64,000 bases of DNA from a filamentous cyanobacterium ESFC-1 (GCA_000380225.1 KB904821.1:218483-282482), one strand, 5' to 3'. Shown: positions 18,247 through 26,072, counted from the first letter of the stretch. Notes: generated by a model not told the origin, from the sequence alone. Made by a program: numbers and translations.

Positions 18247-18834
18247 CTAACCCTCTAATTTGGCTACAACTTGCGCTAACTTGTGACCCAGTGCCAAAAC
18301 TGACTTTTGTTGCTCCTCATCCCTGAGATTCCCCCCATCGTCATAGGCTTGATAAGCATTGGGGATCGATGTTTGATCCGGTAAGACCAACACACCGATA
18401 CTACTCAAAATCGAGCGAACGTGGTTTAAGCCCCGCAATCCCCCCAAGCCCCCCGGAGAGGTACTCATCAGTACCGCCGTTTTGCCCTTGAAACAAGTCA
18501 GAGACAAAGGCGGTTCTCCCGGTTCAGGTCGAGAAGCCCAATCAATGGCATTCTTGAGTAAAGGCGTAATAGAACTATTATATTCCGGACAAGCCAGCAA
18601 TAAGCCTTGATGGGACTTCAGCAGAGATTTAAACTGCAAAACATTATCGGGTAAGCCCTGTTCTGCTTCTAAATCCTGGTCGTACAAAGGCATCGGCAGA
18701 TCGCGAAAGTCGAGGTAAGTCACGGTTGCGCCAGCGTTTTCTGCGCCTTGGGCGGCGATTTTTACCAGTTTTTTGTGAAAGGAATCTTGGCGAGCGCTTC
18801 CGGCAAATGCCAGAATTTTGGCAGAGTTGGCCAT
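18247..18834 (-). CDS. NADPH-dependent FMN reductase
   Basis: This 195-aa flavodoxin-fold oxidoreductase belongs to the FMN_red family (azoreductase/quinone-reductase relatives). The N-terminal ILAFAGSARQDSFHKKL is the FMN phosphate-binding loop. LACPEYNSSITPLLKNAIDW contains the PEYN motif that contacts the isoalloxazine ring, and VLMSTSPGGLGGLRGLNHVRSIL is the third conserved block. Likely role: two-electron reduction of quinones or free flavin, protecting against redox cycling. It is followed (18901) by a same-strand Uma2 gene, but the two look unrelated. Confidence 0.9.
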   Translation of the reverse strand: MANSAKILAFAGSARQDSFHKKLVKIAAQGAENAGATVTYLDFRDLPMPLYDQDLEAEQGLPDNVLQFKSLLKSHQGLLLACPEYNSSITPLLKNAIDWASRPEPGEPPLSLTCFKGKTAVLMSTSPGGLGGLRGLNHVRSILSSIGVLVLPDQTSIPNAYQAYDDGGNLRDEEQQKSVLALGHKLAQVVAKLEG

Positions 18835-18900
18835 GGTTTTTCAGGAATTGTTCAATAAATCTGCCCTTTATGATAGCGATTTCTCGATGTTGGGAAGAAA

Positions 18901-19473
18901 TCACCAAATCCGTTCGAGATTCAGGACAAAACCGGGTAATATATCTTCTCCAGATAAACTAGAGGGTTGGTTGAGGGCTTCGACTTCAGCATCGGGACGA
19001 TAAATTTCCGCGAGTTTCCCGATGGGATCGATCAGCCAACCCAAGCGCATACCACTGTCGCGGTATTCTGCCATTTTTTGGCGCACTGCGGTTAAGGTGT
19101 CGGTGGGGGAGCGCAACTCGATCAAAAAGTCAGGACATAAAGGCAAAAATCGCTGTTGTTGCGCCACGGTGAGGGAGTTCCAACGCTCTAGGGTGAGCCA
19201 AGCCACATCCGGGGATCGATTTGCACCGTTAGGGAGGCGAAATCCGGTTGAGGAGTCAAAAACCATCCCGGTTTGATTTTGCTCGTTCCACAGCCATACT
19301 TGAGCCGTTAAGCCTGCGTTGCGATGTCCCGTTTCTCCACCCGTCGGGGGCATAATAATCAAGTCTCCATTGGCGTTGCGCTCTAACCTCAAATCGCGAT
19401 TTTGAGAACAGAGTTGAAAAAACTGCTCCTCCGTTAGAGAAATGGCATCGAGATTCAGGGTAATGGCATCCAT
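18901..19473 (-). CDS. Uma2 family PD-(D/E)XK nuclease-like protein
   Basis: Uma2 (DUF820) proteins have a restriction-endonuclease-like fold and are hugely expanded in cyanobacteria; their role is unresolved. This one is 190 aa. It starts with the LTEEQFFQLCSQNRDLRLE helix block, then GETGHRNAGL, RSPDVAWL (catalytic Asp) and PDFLIELRSPTD (Glu of the E-X-K pair, though the expected lysine is replaced by Arg here). KMAEYRDSGMRLGWLIDP follows, with the C-terminal LSGEDILPGFVL. It is full length and in frame. Arg in place of Lys could reduce catalysis. Confidence 0.88.
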   Translation of the reverse strand: MDAITLNLDAISLTEEQFFQLCSQNRDLRLERNANGDLIIMPPTGGETGHRNAGLTAQVWLWNEQNQTGMVFDSSTGFRLPNGANRSPDVAWLTLERWNSLTVAQQQRFLPLCPDFLIELRSPTDTLTAVRQKMAEYRDSGMRLGWLIDPIGKLAEIYRPDAEVEALNQPSSLSGEDILPGFVLNLERIW

Positions 19474-19579
19474 TGCTTTGAGAAACTAAGCGGTTAGGGA
19501 AATAACAACGAATTACACCGAAAAATCAATCAAAATAGATGGCTGATTTTGGCGATCGCGAGGGTTTGATTTTACGGGA

Positions 19580-20005
19580 TTAATCCTCTGGGCGATCGCC
19601 CACCGTATTTTCTGAAGCGGTTTGAGCTTTGGGCGTTTCAACCCAAACCACGCGGCGTTGATTGGGATTGACGCGAGCGCTTTGTTCGATCATGACGCTT
19701 TCGGCTTGGCTGGGGTCAAAGCTGCGACTAAATTTATCTTGAAGTTGATTGACTTGCAATTCGGTTTCGTGGACTTGGGTACGAATTTCGTGCAATTTGG
19801 CTCGATGAGAAACCAGATAAGGAATGAGATTACTCAAAGCTGCGATCGCGGCCACAGAAATGACACTATTCACGCAGACTTTTAAGCTGGTTTCTAGGGT
19901 CAAAGCGCCATAATGATACTTAGGACGCTTGGATGCAGGGAGAGGCACAACGCGACGAGTGGGCGGCGTTGGAGCAGAAGCTGGTGGTTTAGGAAGTGCA
20001 GTCAT
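19580..20005 (-). CDS. Slr1601-like putative cell division protein
   Basis: The protein is 141 aa from the ATG at 20005; an upstream in-frame ATG at 20077 adds residues unlike the family. It has a proline-rich basic N terminus (KPPASAPTPPTRRVVPLPAS). One membrane segment lies at about 43-65 (NSVISVAAIAALSNLIPYLVS), followed by a coiled coil (RAKLHEIRTQVHETELQVNQLQDKFSR) and a polar tail. This bitopic FtsL/DivIC-like layout fits the cyanobacterial Slr1601 family, which databases label as a putative cell division protein. The identification rests on layout and recollection of that family, so it is moderate. psaM lies 298 bp upstream on the same strand. Confidence 0.65.
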   Translation of the reverse strand: MTALPKPPASAPTPPTRRVVPLPASKRPKYHYGALTLETSLKVCVNSVISVAAIAALSNLIPYLVSHRAKLHEIRTQVHETELQVNQLQDKFSRSFDPSQAESVMIEQSARVNPNQRRVVWVETPKAQTASENTVGDRPED

Positions 20006-20302
20006 GAAATAAAATCCCGTGAAAGCAGTACTATATTCCTTTCTCTCGGAGTAGGAGGTGCAAAGGACATAGCACATTAATTTTAAGCTGAAGTTCTACT
20101 GAAAAATTAGCTGATTGTGATTCGTTCGAGCTAATTTTAGACAACATTCTTTCGCTTTGACTTTATCGTATCAGACAATTTTCTTCAGACTTGCAAGGGC
20201 GATCGCGAATTTTCCGAAAAAAAAGGCGATCGCATCTATGACAAGATAACAGTCGCCTTGGTTCGAGCATCAAATTCAGATGCTTTTCGAGGTGGATTCG
20301 TT
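20006..20302. terminator. psaM downstream region with hairpin
   Basis: No gene is visible. A small hairpin AGCATC (20266-20271) / GATGCT (20279-20284) lies 19 bp beyond the psaM stop and may end or stabilise that transcript. The rest (20006-20260) is AT-rich with two HIP1 sites (around 20200 and 20228) and no other recognised signal. Confidence 0.4.
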
Positions 20303-20401
20303 TTATTTGTACAATTCAGTGGCTAAACGAAACGCTAAAAGGCCGGGAATCAGTGCGATGACTAACGCGCTGAGAACTTGAACGTCTGTTAAAGGGCCCA
20401 T
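20303..20401 (-). CDS. psaM: Photosystem I reaction centre subunit XII
   Basis: PsaM is a one-helix thylakoid protein of the photosystem I core that helps trimer formation in cyanobacteria. The 32-residue product begins MGPLTDVQVLSALVIALIP and ends GLLAFRLATELYK, matching the family over its full length: a polar N terminus, one hydrophobic helix, then the conserved AFRLxTELY end. The ATG is preceded by AGGAG (20416-20412) at a spacing of 10. It is transcribed alone, with a repeat tract upstream (20496-20703) and a hairpin downstream. Being under 100 bp it is easily missed by gene finders. Confidence 0.95.
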   Translation of the reverse strand: MGPLTDVQVLSALVIALIPGLLAFRLATELYK

Positions 20402-20411
20402 ATTAAATCAA

Positions 20412-20416
20412 CTCCT
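20412..20416 (-). promoter_or_regulatory. Ribosome binding site of psaM
   Basis: AGGAG on the minus strand lies ten bases upstream of the psaM ATG at 20401. It supports translation of this very short gene. Confidence 0.7.
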
Positions 20417-20489
20417 GAATGCTATGTACTTCAATCAATTTGCGCCATAATTGGCGACTTGGGAAATAGGTTGTTACAAAAATCAATAA

Positions 20490-20710
20490 AGTTGGTCCTT
20501 TGTCTTTTGTCCTTTGTCCTTTGTCCTTTGTCCTTTGTGTCTTGCCGAGCTACAAGATGCTACTCGCGGGGTCGCTCGTCTTATGGCGGCGCTTGGTAGT
20601 TGGTTGTTGGTAATTTCTTACCCCTCCTCCCACTCTGGGCGGGGAAAAGAGCGCCCCTACAGGCCGACTGCCCCAAAAAAAACCACTGCCCACTGCCCAC
20701 TGCCTACTGC
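20490..20710. repeat. TTTGTCC heptamer tract and composite repeats
   Basis: 20500-20540 is a run of TTTGTCC heptamers. It passes into GTCTTGCCGAGCTACAAGAT / GCTACTCGCGGGGTCGCTCG pieces of the 26-bp array family, then the GGCGGGGAAAAGAGCGCCCC hairpin repeat (20639-20658) and CACTGCCCACTGCCTACTGCCCC. The last unit contains the ispD stop codon. Confidence 0.75.
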
Positions 20711-21396
20711 CCCAGAAAGCCCCGTTGACGTAAAATAAACTCGGCGATCGCGAGGTCGATGGGAGTGGTTACTTTCAAGTTCGTTTCTTCCCCCTCGACA
20801 ATCTTGACGGGGAAGCCGCATTTTTCCAGCAACGCTGCATCATCGGTGACTTGCCAAGCGCTCGTTTTACCGGTCTTGTGACAGTCTTTTAGCACCTCGA
20901 CAACAAAGCCTTGGGGGGTTTGAGCCGCCCAGAGGCGATCGCGATCGGGAGTATCGCAAATAACCGCCTGGTCATCCACAACTTTGATGGTGTCTTTTAC
21001 CGGGATCGCCGCAATTAAGCCCTTACAGTCTTGTAGCGCTCTCGCACAACGAGCAAACAAATCCGGCGTAACCAGACAACGAGCGCCATCGTGAATGAGA
21101 ACGCGCTCTGCGGCATCAGGAAGCGCCTGTAAGCCGTTGTAAACCGATTCTTGGCGGGTTGCGCCCCCTGTAATTAATTCAATGGGTTTATGGGGCTTTA
21201 AGGAGGTAATGATTTCTTGAAAATCGGCAAAATCGTCGGGTTGTCCCATAATGCCGATCCACTCTAGGGATTCAGACGCGATCGCGGTCTCTAAAGTCCA
21301 GGCCAAAAGCGGTTTTCCCAGCAATGGGAGTAAAAGTTTATTGCGAGAGTGCTTCATTCGCCGTCCCATCCCGGCGGCAGGGATTAATAAGTGCAT
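20704..21396 (-). CDS. ispD: 2-C-methyl-D-erythritol 4-phosphate cytidylyltransferase
   Basis: IspD transfers CMP from CTP to MEP in the plastid/bacterial isoprenoid (MEP) pathway that feeds carotenoid, phytol and quinone synthesis. The N-terminal LIPAAGMGRRMKHSRNKLLLPL is the CTP-binding loop. GGATRQESVYNGL, VLIHDGARCLV and the AAIPVKDTIK / DRDRLWAAQTPQGF / TDDAALLE / GEETNLKVTTPIDL blocks are all diagnostic. The ATG at 21396 gives 230 aa, the family length; the upstream extension to 21468 is rejected. The final Q codon and the TAG stop are part of a CTGCCCACTGCCTACTGCCC repeat. Confidence 0.95.
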   Translation of the reverse strand: MHLLIPAAGMGRRMKHSRNKLLLPLLGKPLLAWTLETAIASESLEWIGIMGQPDDFADFQEIITSLKPHKPIELITGGATRQESVYNGLQALPDAAERVLIHDGARCLVTPDLFARCARALQDCKGLIAAIPVKDTIKVVDDQAVICDTPDRDRLWAAQTPQGFVVEVLKDCHKTGKTSAWQVTDDAALLEKCGFPVKIVEGEETNLKVTTPIDLAIAEFILRQRGFLGQ

Positions 21397-21688
21397 AAGG
21401 CTCAAATCTGGCAAAAGATTGTGATGAGTAGGTATTTCTTCCCTTAGAATTGTAGAGGTCAGGCGCAACCGATAGTCATGCTTCCCTGCGCTCGTAACAG
21501 AGTAGGAATGATTTTAAAGAACGATCGCGGCTCTTGGTATCCTCATCGTTTTGATAATTCTGTTCCCTGTTGCCAATTTTTTGTGCAAAGCGCTATAAAC
21601 TTGGGTCTGGTCTCAAAAAACTACTAAAGTAAATCTGGTTTAAATTTTTAAGCTCCCTAACTATACTTCTTAAGCGAAAATCAAGAAG

Positions 21689-22651
21689 ATGCGAATACTA
21701 GCCCTCGTTCCTGGTGGAATTGGCGACCAAATCCTCTTTTTCCCAACCCTAGAAACCCTCAAAGCAACCTATCCAGACGTAACCATTGATGTTTTAGTCG
21801 AACCGCGCTCTAAAGCGGCTTATCGCGTTTGTGCGGCGGTGGAGGATGTCCTCCTCTTTGATTACAAAGACCGCAACGGCTTGGCCGATTATCTCAATCT
21901 TTTAGGGGTCATTCGCGATCGCGAGTACGAAGTCGCCCTCGCCCTCGGCCAACGCTGGACTGTGGGCTTGCTGTTGTGGCTGAATGGCATTCCGATACGG
22001 GTCGGCTATGAAACCCGTAAATCTTGGTTGATCACCAATCCCGTTCCCCTCAAGCCCGAACAATACGCCGCCGGGATGTATCACGATCTCGTGAGTGGTT
22101 TAGGGATTCAAACCCCCTGTCCGCCTGTGGGTATCTCGGTTCCGCGTAAAGACATCGATTGGGCAGAAGCCGAACAAAAACGCCTGGGTCTCACCGAAAG
22201 CGGTTATATCCTCATTCACGGCGGTTCAAGTCAACTCGCCTTAGAAAAAGGCATTAACAAGATTTACCCCGCCCAAAGCTGGATTAGCATCATTAAGGAT
22301 ATTCAAGACAAACAGCCGAATGTGCCTGTTGTCTTACTCAAAGGCCCCGAAGACAGCGCCCTGGTCAAAGAAGTGCTTAAAGGTACAGAAAATGTAATTA
22401 CCGTTTCGCCGCCCGATGTGGGCAAACTCGCCGCCTTTATTGCCGGGGCCAACTTAATGCTGTGTACCGATAGTGCGCCCATGCACCTCGCGATCGCCGT
22501 CAGGACTTATACTATTGCCTTATTTGGCCCCACCGACCCGAAAAAACTCATTCCCCCCAACAGCGAGAAAATCAAAGCCATCCAATCTCCCAGTAGCGCG
22601 ATCGCCGATATTGCCCCTGTAACCGTTCTCGAACAGATTTGGCGTGGCTAA
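21689..22651 (+). CDS. Glycosyltransferase family 9 (heptosyltransferase-like)
   Basis: This 320-aa GT-B enzyme is of the ADP-heptose:LPS heptosyltransferase family. The N terminus RILALVPGGIGDQILFFPTLETLK is the GT9 glycine loop. LIHGGSSQLALEKGI and KIYPAQSW form the donor phosphate site, and CTDSAPMHLAIAVRTYTIALFGPTDPKKL is the C-terminal signature. It presumably builds envelope polysaccharide. Cyanobacterial LPS usually lacks heptose, so the actual sugar is uncertain. It overlaps the next gene, a GmhB-like phosphatase, by 8 bp, which argues for translational coupling and a shared nucleotide-sugar pathway. AAGAAG precedes the ATG. Confidence 0.88.
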   Translation: MRILALVPGGIGDQILFFPTLETLKATYPDVTIDVLVEPRSKAAYRVCAAVEDVLLFDYKDRNGLADYLNLLGVIRDREYEVALALGQRWTVGLLLWLNGIPIRVGYETRKSWLITNPVPLKPEQYAAGMYHDLVSGLGIQTPCPPVGISVPRKDIDWAEAEQKRLGLTESGYILIHGGSSQLALEKGINKIYPAQSWISIIKDIQDKQPNVPVVLLKGPEDSALVKEVLKGTENVITVSPPDVGKLAAFIAGANLMLCTDSAPMHLAIAVRTYTIALFGPTDPKKLIPPNSEKIKAIQSPSSAIADIAPVTVLEQIWRG

Positions 22652-23252
22652 ACCCGCAATTTTCCTCGATCGCGATGGTGTTCTCAACCAAGAAGTAGGT
22701 TACATCTACAAACTTGAGGACTTGAACTTGATCCCCGGTGTCGCCCAAGCCGTCCGCCGTCTAAACGACCTCAATCTCTTTTGTTGTTTAGTCACCAACC
22801 AAGCCGGGGCGGCCCGAGGTTACTATCCCCTCGACCACATTACCGCCCTGAATAACCGCTTGTGTCGTTTACTGGACGAAGAAGCCGGGGCCAAACTCAA
22901 CGCCGTGTATTCTTGTCACACCCTCAGCCCCCCCGCAGGCGGCAAAAACCCAGAATTTGCTCGCTGGAGTACCTGGCGCAAACCGAACACGGGAATGCTA
23001 GTAGCCGCCGCGTGGGAACACGACCTCGATCTGTCTCAAAGTTACATGGTAGGCGACAAAGCCACAGATATTGATATGGCGAATAATGTCGGCGCAAAGG
23101 GGATTTTGGTACAAACGGGGTATGGCAAACGGGTTTTAGCGGGAGATTACCAACACCACGCCGACCCGGTTTATCTTGCTGCGAATTTGGTTGAGGCAGT
23201 GGATTGGATTGTGGGGCAGCTTCTTCAGTCATCAGTCATCAGTCATCAGTAG
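22644..23252 (+). CDS. GmhB-like HAD sugar-bisphosphate phosphatase
   Basis: This 202-aa histidinol-phosphate/heptose-bisphosphate phosphatase-type HAD enzyme carries motif I IFLDRDGVLNQEVGY, motif II VTNQAGAARG, RKPNTGM and motif IV VGDKATDIDMANN. In GmhB, a CxH...CxC loop binds zinc. Here only CHTLS survives and the second pair is replaced by ARWSTW, so the zinc site looks lost. The GTG start overlaps the end of the GT9 gene by 8 bp, suggesting coupling. The last eight residues (QSSVISHQ) and the TAG stop come from a TCAGTCATCAGTCATCAG repeat, so the native C terminus is altered. Confidence 0.85.
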   Translation: MAKPAIFLDRDGVLNQEVGYIYKLEDLNLIPGVAQAVRRLNDLNLFCCLVTNQAGAARGYYPLDHITALNNRLCRLLDEEAGAKLNAVYSCHTLSPPAGGKNPEFARWSTWRKPNTGMLVAAAWEHDLDLSQSYMVGDKATDIDMANNVGAKGILVQTGYGKRVLAGDYQHHADPVYLAANLVEAVDWIVGQLLQSSVISHQ

Positions 23253-23500
23253 TCAGTTTTTTGGGCAGTGGGCTTGTAGGGGCGCTCTTTTCCCTGCCCA
23301 ATAACCAATAACCAACAAGCGCCGAGACCCCGCGTCGCCGAAAGCGTCGAGACCCCGCGCCGCCGAAAGGCGCAAGGGAATGCTCGACAAGACAGGCGCA
23401 AGGGAATGCGCGAGTAGCACCTTGTAGCTCGGCAAGACACCAACAACAAATGACTAAGGACAAATGACCAAGGACAAATAATAACCAATAACTGCTACTG
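23224..23500. repeat. Composite repeat tract, reverse orientation
   Basis: It starts with CAGTCATCAGTCATCAGTAG inside the end of the phosphatase gene. The reverse hairpin repeat GGGGCGCTCTTTTCCCTGCC follows (23279-23298), then CCAATAACCAATAACCAAC heptamers. Next are GCGCCGAGACCCCGCGTCGC and GAAAGCGTCGAGACCCCGCG units of the 26-bp array family (23320-23440), and ACCAAGGACAAATGACC heptamers. All three minus frames are open across the array. Confidence 0.8.
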
Positions 23501-23540
23501 TATCTTTTGTATCGAATTGTAAATTCAAGAGGAGGGAATC

Positions 23541-23990
23541 TTGGAACAAACATTTATTATGATCAAGCCCGATGGCGTGCAGCGTCACCTCGTTGGTGAT
23601 ATTATCAAGCGCTTTGAAGCCAAAGGCTTTGGTTTAGTGGGTTTGAAAATGGTCTCGGTGTCTCGCGAGTTGGCTGAAAAGCATTATGCGGTTCACAAAG
23701 AAAGACCGTTTTTTAGTGGCTTAGTGGACTTTATTATTTCCAGTCCTGTGATCGCCATGGTATGGGAAGGCAAAGATGTGATCGCCGCAGCCCGTAAATT
23801 AATCGGTGCGACTAACCCTTTAGCGGCTGAACCAGGTACGATTCGTGGTGATTATGGGGTTGACCTGGGCCGAAATCTGATTCACGGTTCAGATGCACCG
23901 GAAACCGCGAAACAAGAAATCAGTTTGTGGTTCACGGATGAAGAATTGGTCGCTTGGGAACCGAGTCGCTTAACTTGGTTGTACGAGTAA
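23541..23990 (+). CDS. ndk: Nucleoside diphosphate kinase
   Basis: Ndk moves the gamma-phosphate between nucleoside triphosphates and diphosphates through a phosphohistidine. The 149-aa protein contains [36 protein letters not shown]-like text, [18 protein letters not shown], and [20 protein letters not shown] with the catalytic histidine. It starts with TTG. AAGAGGAGGG lies four bases upstream, and the product matches the usual N terminus (ME-TF-MIKPDGV), so the unusual start is believed. A repeat tract directly precedes it and a hairpin terminator follows. Confidence 0.95.
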   Translation: MEQTFIMIKPDGVQRHLVGDIIKRFEAKGFGLVGLKMVSVSRELAEKHYAVHKERPFFSGLVDFIISSPVIAMVWEGKDVIAAARKLIGATNPLAAEPGTIRGDYGVDLGRNLIHGSDAPETAKQEISLWFTDEELVAWEPSRLTWLYE

Positions 23991-24010
23991 AGTAGTCTGA
24001 CAAGATTTAG

Positions 24011-24039
24011 AACCCCGGTTTTTCTGAGAAACCGGGGTT
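24011..24039. terminator. Bidirectional hairpin between ndk and terC
   Basis: AACCCCGGTTT (24011-24021) pairs perfectly with AAACCGGGGTT (24029-24039) around a 7-nt loop. It lies between the stops of the convergent genes ndk and terC, so it could end both. A near-identical hairpin is at 34186-34216 and a decayed one at 14040-14115. Confidence 0.7.
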
Positions 24040-24045
24040 TTGAAA

Positions 24046-24741
24046 TTAAGAATTAATCGGATTTTTGGGTTGCGATCGCTCAGAAAATCCCCAAGCAAAA
24101 ATCGCGACGATAACACCAACCATCAGCCATTCTGGGGGAACATAAGCAGGTAGTAGGGCTTTGACAAGTAAGCGGATTCCCACCAAGCCAACAGTGATGT
24201 AGCCTGCATCTTCGAGGTTGGAATATTCTTGCAACCAACGGATGAATAATTCGGCTAAAAAGCGCAAAGCAATCACACCAATGGTTCCGCCAATAATGAC
24301 TAGCCAGATTTGATCGGAAATCGCGATCGCGGTGGTGACGCTATCGAGAGAAAAAGCTAAATCGGTTACAGCAATCATCGGGATCGCTTGCCACAGTGAA
24401 GCAAACTTTAAGCCGTGATGCTCGGAATCGCTATCACTATCGCTGCTGAAATAGCGATACACCAACCACAGCAAATATAAAGCGCCTGCCACTTCAAACT
24501 GCCAAAAGCGAATGACCCAACTCGCCGTTAAAATTAAAGCGACGCGCAACACATAAGCCAAAATTAAACCAATATTGAGCGCTCGGCGTTGTTGTTGGGG
24601 GTTTTCGAGTCCACGGGCGATCGCGGCCAGGGCGATCGCGTTATCCGCCGAGAGGACGGCTTCTAAGGCGACCAAAACAATTAATAGTAAAGGAAGGGTG
24701 AAACTGGCTTCAAAGCTGGAGTTCAGCAGTTGGTCTAACAT
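24046..24741 (-). CDS. TerC family membrane protein
   Basis: This 231-aa polytopic protein has seven predicted membrane helices. The TerC signature acids are present: LVALEAVLSADNAIALAAIA in helix 1-2 and VTDLAFSLDSVTTAIAI in the second half, forming the intramembrane metal site. TerC/YkoY proteins export Mn2+ and metallate exoenzymes; plant TerC acts in thylakoid membrane protein insertion. A cluster of acidic Asp/Ser residues (SSDSDSDSEHHG) in the central loop is notable. It is convergent with ndk. Confidence 0.92.
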   Translation of the reverse strand: MLDQLLNSSFEASFTLPLLLIVLVALEAVLSADNAIALAAIARGLENPQQQRRALNIGLILAYVLRVALILTASWVIRFWQFEVAGALYLLWLVYRYFSSDSDSDSEHHGLKFASLWQAIPMIAVTDLAFSLDSVTTAIAISDQIWLVIIGGTIGVIALRFLAELFIRWLQEYSNLEDAGYITVGLVGIRLLVKALLPAYVPPEWLMVGVIVAIFAWGFSERSQPKNPINS

Positions 24742-24827
24742 TGATGCTGCCTAGGATTAAAAATCTGAGATTATAAATAAAATTGGCGTAACAATTCGTT
24801 ACACCTTGACTCATCTTAACAAAAATT

Positions 24828-25230
24828 AGTCATTTGTCATTGGTCATTGGTCCTTTGTTATTGGTTGTTGGTTATTTCTGGTGCGCGTTCCCTTGCTACT
24901 CGCGCATTCCCTTGCGCCTGTCTTGTCGAGCTACAAGGTGCGCCTGTCTTGTCGAGCTACAAGGTGCGCCTGTCTTGTCGAGCTACAAGGTGCGCCTGTC
25001 TTGTCGAGCATTCCCTTGCGCCTTTCGGCGGCGCGGGGTCTCGACGCTTTCGGCGGCGCGGGGTCGCTCGTCTTACGGCGGCGCGGGGTCGCACCAGTTA
25101 TTGGTTGTTGGGCGGGGAAAAGAGCGCCCCTACAAGCCTACTGCCCAAAAAACTGATTACTGATTACTGATAACTGATGACTGAAGAAACCCCCCGATTG
25201 CCGAGGAGCCCCTTAATCGCTGATTACTGA
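24828..25230. repeat. Composite repeat tract with 26-bp-period array, copy 2
   Basis: The order is: heptamers (TTGGTCATTGGTCCTTTGTT, 24830-24880), GTTCCCTTGCTACTCGCGC, and three 26-bp CCTGTCTTGTCGAGCTACAA-plus-GGTGCG units (24917-24994). One GAGCATTCCCTTGCG variant (24995-25020) and CTTTCGGCGGCGCGGGGTC-type units (25021-25095) follow in the same register. Then come the GGCGGGGAAAAGAGCGCCCC hairpin, ACTGATTACTGA tracts and CCGATTGCCGAGGAGCCCC. The last module enters the 3' end of the next gene. No gene lies here, although all three plus frames are open for about 300 bp. Confidence 0.85.
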
Positions 25231-25926
25231 AAAGCCCACAGCCTGGGGTGGAGAAAACCGTTGCAGAATTTGATAACATTCGCTGACGCTGGCTTGGGTT
25301 TCCATCGCATTAACCAATGCCTCGTAAGCGTCTTGATGTTCTTTTAAAAGGGTTGTGGCTTGTAACTCGCCCCAACGTTGCTTTAAAGGGGTTTCTGACT
25401 CAGGACGACCGAAATAATCGAGGGTCGCGGCTAACTTTTCGCGGTCGTCGCGGCCTCCTTGAGCTTCGCCGTAGCTGAGGGTTTCGGCAGCAATCCCCGC
25501 CATCCAAACCGCACTCAGGCGGTCGATGAGTTGTTTTAGCTCTCCAGGGGGCAGTTTTTCGGGCAGCAAGGCTTCTGTATCCACGATCGCGCCCCCGATG
25601 CCATTTTGGCCTTGTTTGAGGGCTTCCCAAGCGTTGAGGGTGTAGTCTTTGATGGGAATATCGAGGTGATAGGCGACGAGGAAATGCCCGGCTTCATGGC
25701 GCACCACGCGATCGCGATACTCCCCCGAAAACCGCGACACACCATCGAGGAGTAGGGTCATCCCTTTCCCTTGTAAGCCGAGGGTATCGGCGGTGATTAA
25801 CCCCAACACGGCAAAAGTAATTCCGGTGGGAACAAAGGGCGAGATATGCAGCAAGGGACTCAACAACACCGAAAGCATCATTAAGAAAATCCCAATTGCT
25901 AATAGGTTTAAAGCCGTGGTTTGCAT
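25213..25926 (-). CDS. Stand-alone M41-like (FtsH-type) membrane zinc peptidase
   Basis: The ATG at 25926 gives 237 aa. Two membrane segments (about 7-50: LNLLAIGIFLMMLSVLLSPL, then FVPTGITFAVLGLITA) precede a soluble domain. That domain carries HEAGH (RVVRHEAGHFLVAYHLDIPI), as in the FtsH peptidase module, and LIDRLSAVWMAGIAAETLSYGEAQGGRDD, which resembles the FtsH third-ligand region. There is no AAA ATPase domain. Related ATP-independent proteins occur in cyanobacteria and plastids. The substrate is unknown. The last four residues VISD and the TAA stop are supplied by a CCTTAATCGCTGATTACTGA repeat. It could be an inactive chaperone-like homologue. Confidence 0.78.
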   Translation of the reverse strand: MQTTALNLLAIGIFLMMLSVLLSPLLHISPFVPTGITFAVLGLITADTLGLQGKGMTLLLDGVSRFSGEYRDRVVRHEAGHFLVAYHLDIPIKDYTLNAWEALKQGQNGIGGAIVDTEALLPEKLPPGELKQLIDRLSAVWMAGIAAETLSYGEAQGGRDDREKLAATLDYFGRPESETPLKQRWGELQATTLLKEHQDAYEALVNAMETQASVSECYQILQRFSPPQAVGFSVISD

Positions 25927-25980
25927 TTTGGGTATATATGTATGACTGTTGTTTCTTAATGATAATGACCAATGGCGTTT

Positions 25981-26070
25981 CCGTAGGGGCGGGGTTTCCC
26001 CGTCCAATTACGTTTTTGGAGCAACATTACTACCAACAAAGGACAAAGGACAAAGGACAAAGGACAAATA
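25981..26070. repeat. Hairpin repeat and CAAAGGA heptamers
   Basis: GTAGGGGCGGGGTTTCCCCG (25983-26002) matches the window start and 61634-61660. AGGACAAAGGACAAAGGACA heptamers fill 26037-26066. Both lie between the M41-like gene and the fructosamine kinase gene; a longer reading frame for the former would run into them, which argues for the internal start. Confidence 0.7.
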
Positions 26071-26072
26071 AC

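Noticed and set aside
24834-25170. Three overlapping plus-strand reading frames of about 91-109 codons
   Set aside because: They come from the 26-bp-period repeat array, which lacks stops in every plus frame; products are low-complexity text such as repeated [12 protein letters not shown] with no family similarity.
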